Shown: positions 12,951-13,039 of the stretch, piece after piece
Numbering within the stretch: the stretch's first letter is position 1
Layout: each line of letters begins with the position of its first letter
NCBI GenBank assembly: GCA_002291945.1
Contig: DBAZ01000075.1
Span: 1 to 13,039 of the forward strand
Direction of reading: 5' to 3'
DNA length: 13,039 bases
Source of the DNA: Tepidimonas sp. UBA997
GTDB lineage: Bacteria > Pseudomonadota > Gammaproteobacteria > Burkholderiales > Burkholderiaceae_C
Translations under genes and position numbers: made by a program
The notes under the pieces: generated by a model
Seen by the model: only the letters and a program-made list of their open reading frames with translations
Databases searched by the model: none
What the model was told of the DNA's origin: nothing

Positions 12951-13039
12951 CAACGGCAAGGCGATACGGATGCCCCCAAAAGCTGGCGGAGTGGACGGGG
13001 CTCGTCGCCGCGACCCCCGGCGTGACAGGCCGGGTATCT
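12944..13039 (+). CDS. Possible start of an unidentified downstream gene (partial)
   Basis: A plus-strand frame is open from a GTG at 12944 to the end of the window (32 codons). Its later part (KLAEWTGLVAATPGVTGRVS, residues 13-32) reads like ordinary coding sequence. A CAAGG lies upstream at 12932-12936. A second frame beginning with the ATG at 12970 is also open to the edge but is very arginine-rich and less protein-like. I do not recognise a family. The short length and edge position make this a weak call. Confidence 0.25.
   Translation, partial: MRPTARRYGCPQKLAEWTGLVAATPGVTGRVS

Noticed and set aside
12899..13039. Strong intrinsic terminator for the operon
   Set aside because: The palindrome at 12890-12909 is not followed by a T-run, and no other stem with a T-run is visible before the window ends.

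Overview
The window looks like a chromosomal segment of a betaproteobacterium, most likely Burkholderiales/Comamonadaceae. This rests on the high GC content, the character of TsaD and NasR, and the gene order transporter–nirBD–nasA–ybiB–cobA. It is a nearly complete nitrate/nitrite assimilation locus. I saw no tRNA, rRNA, CRISPR array, insertion sequence or phage gene.

Layout. Positions 1-621 (minus strand) hold the N-terminal 207 codons of tsaD, a tRNA-modification gene cut by the window edge. A 65-bp divergent gap follows, then a plus-strand gene (687-1943) for a NIT-ANTAR nitrate-sensing antiterminator (NasR type). The non-coding stretch 1944-2215 is dense with control signals. In order these are an NtrC-like dyad (1951-1967), a weak terminator-like hairpin for nasR, a near-consensus sigma-54 -24/-12 promoter (2050-2065), a two-hairpin ANTAR target RNA with two identical A-A-C-G-G-C loops (2080-2139), and an intrinsic terminator (2130-2180). 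The 5' arm of the terminator is the loop plus 3' arm of the second ANTAR hairpin. The rest is one tight co-directional cluster: nrtA, nrtB, nrtD (nitrate ABC importer), nirB and nirD (NADH nitrite reductase), nasA (assimilatory nitrate reductase), ybiB (TrpD2-family nucleic-acid-binding protein) and cobA (SUMT, for siroheme). Gaps are at most 34 bp and three junctions are ATGA overlaps. After cobA there is a degenerate 15-bp tandem repeat with a 20-bp perfect palindrome, then at most the start of an unidentified gene.

How it works together. Nitrate is imported by NrtABD, reduced to nitrite by NasA (Mo-bis-MGD, 4Fe-4S, C-terminal 2Fe-2S), and then to ammonium by NirBD (FAD, two 2Fe-2S BFD domains, 4Fe-4S/siroheme, Rieske subunit). 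CobA feeds siroheme synthesis for NirB. The leader predicts an AND gate: nitrogen limitation (NtrC/sigma-54) starts the transcript, and nitrate (NasR) lets it pass the terminator. The architecture parallels the Klebsiella nasF leader. The control-region calls come from reading the sequence and have not been tested computationally or experimentally.
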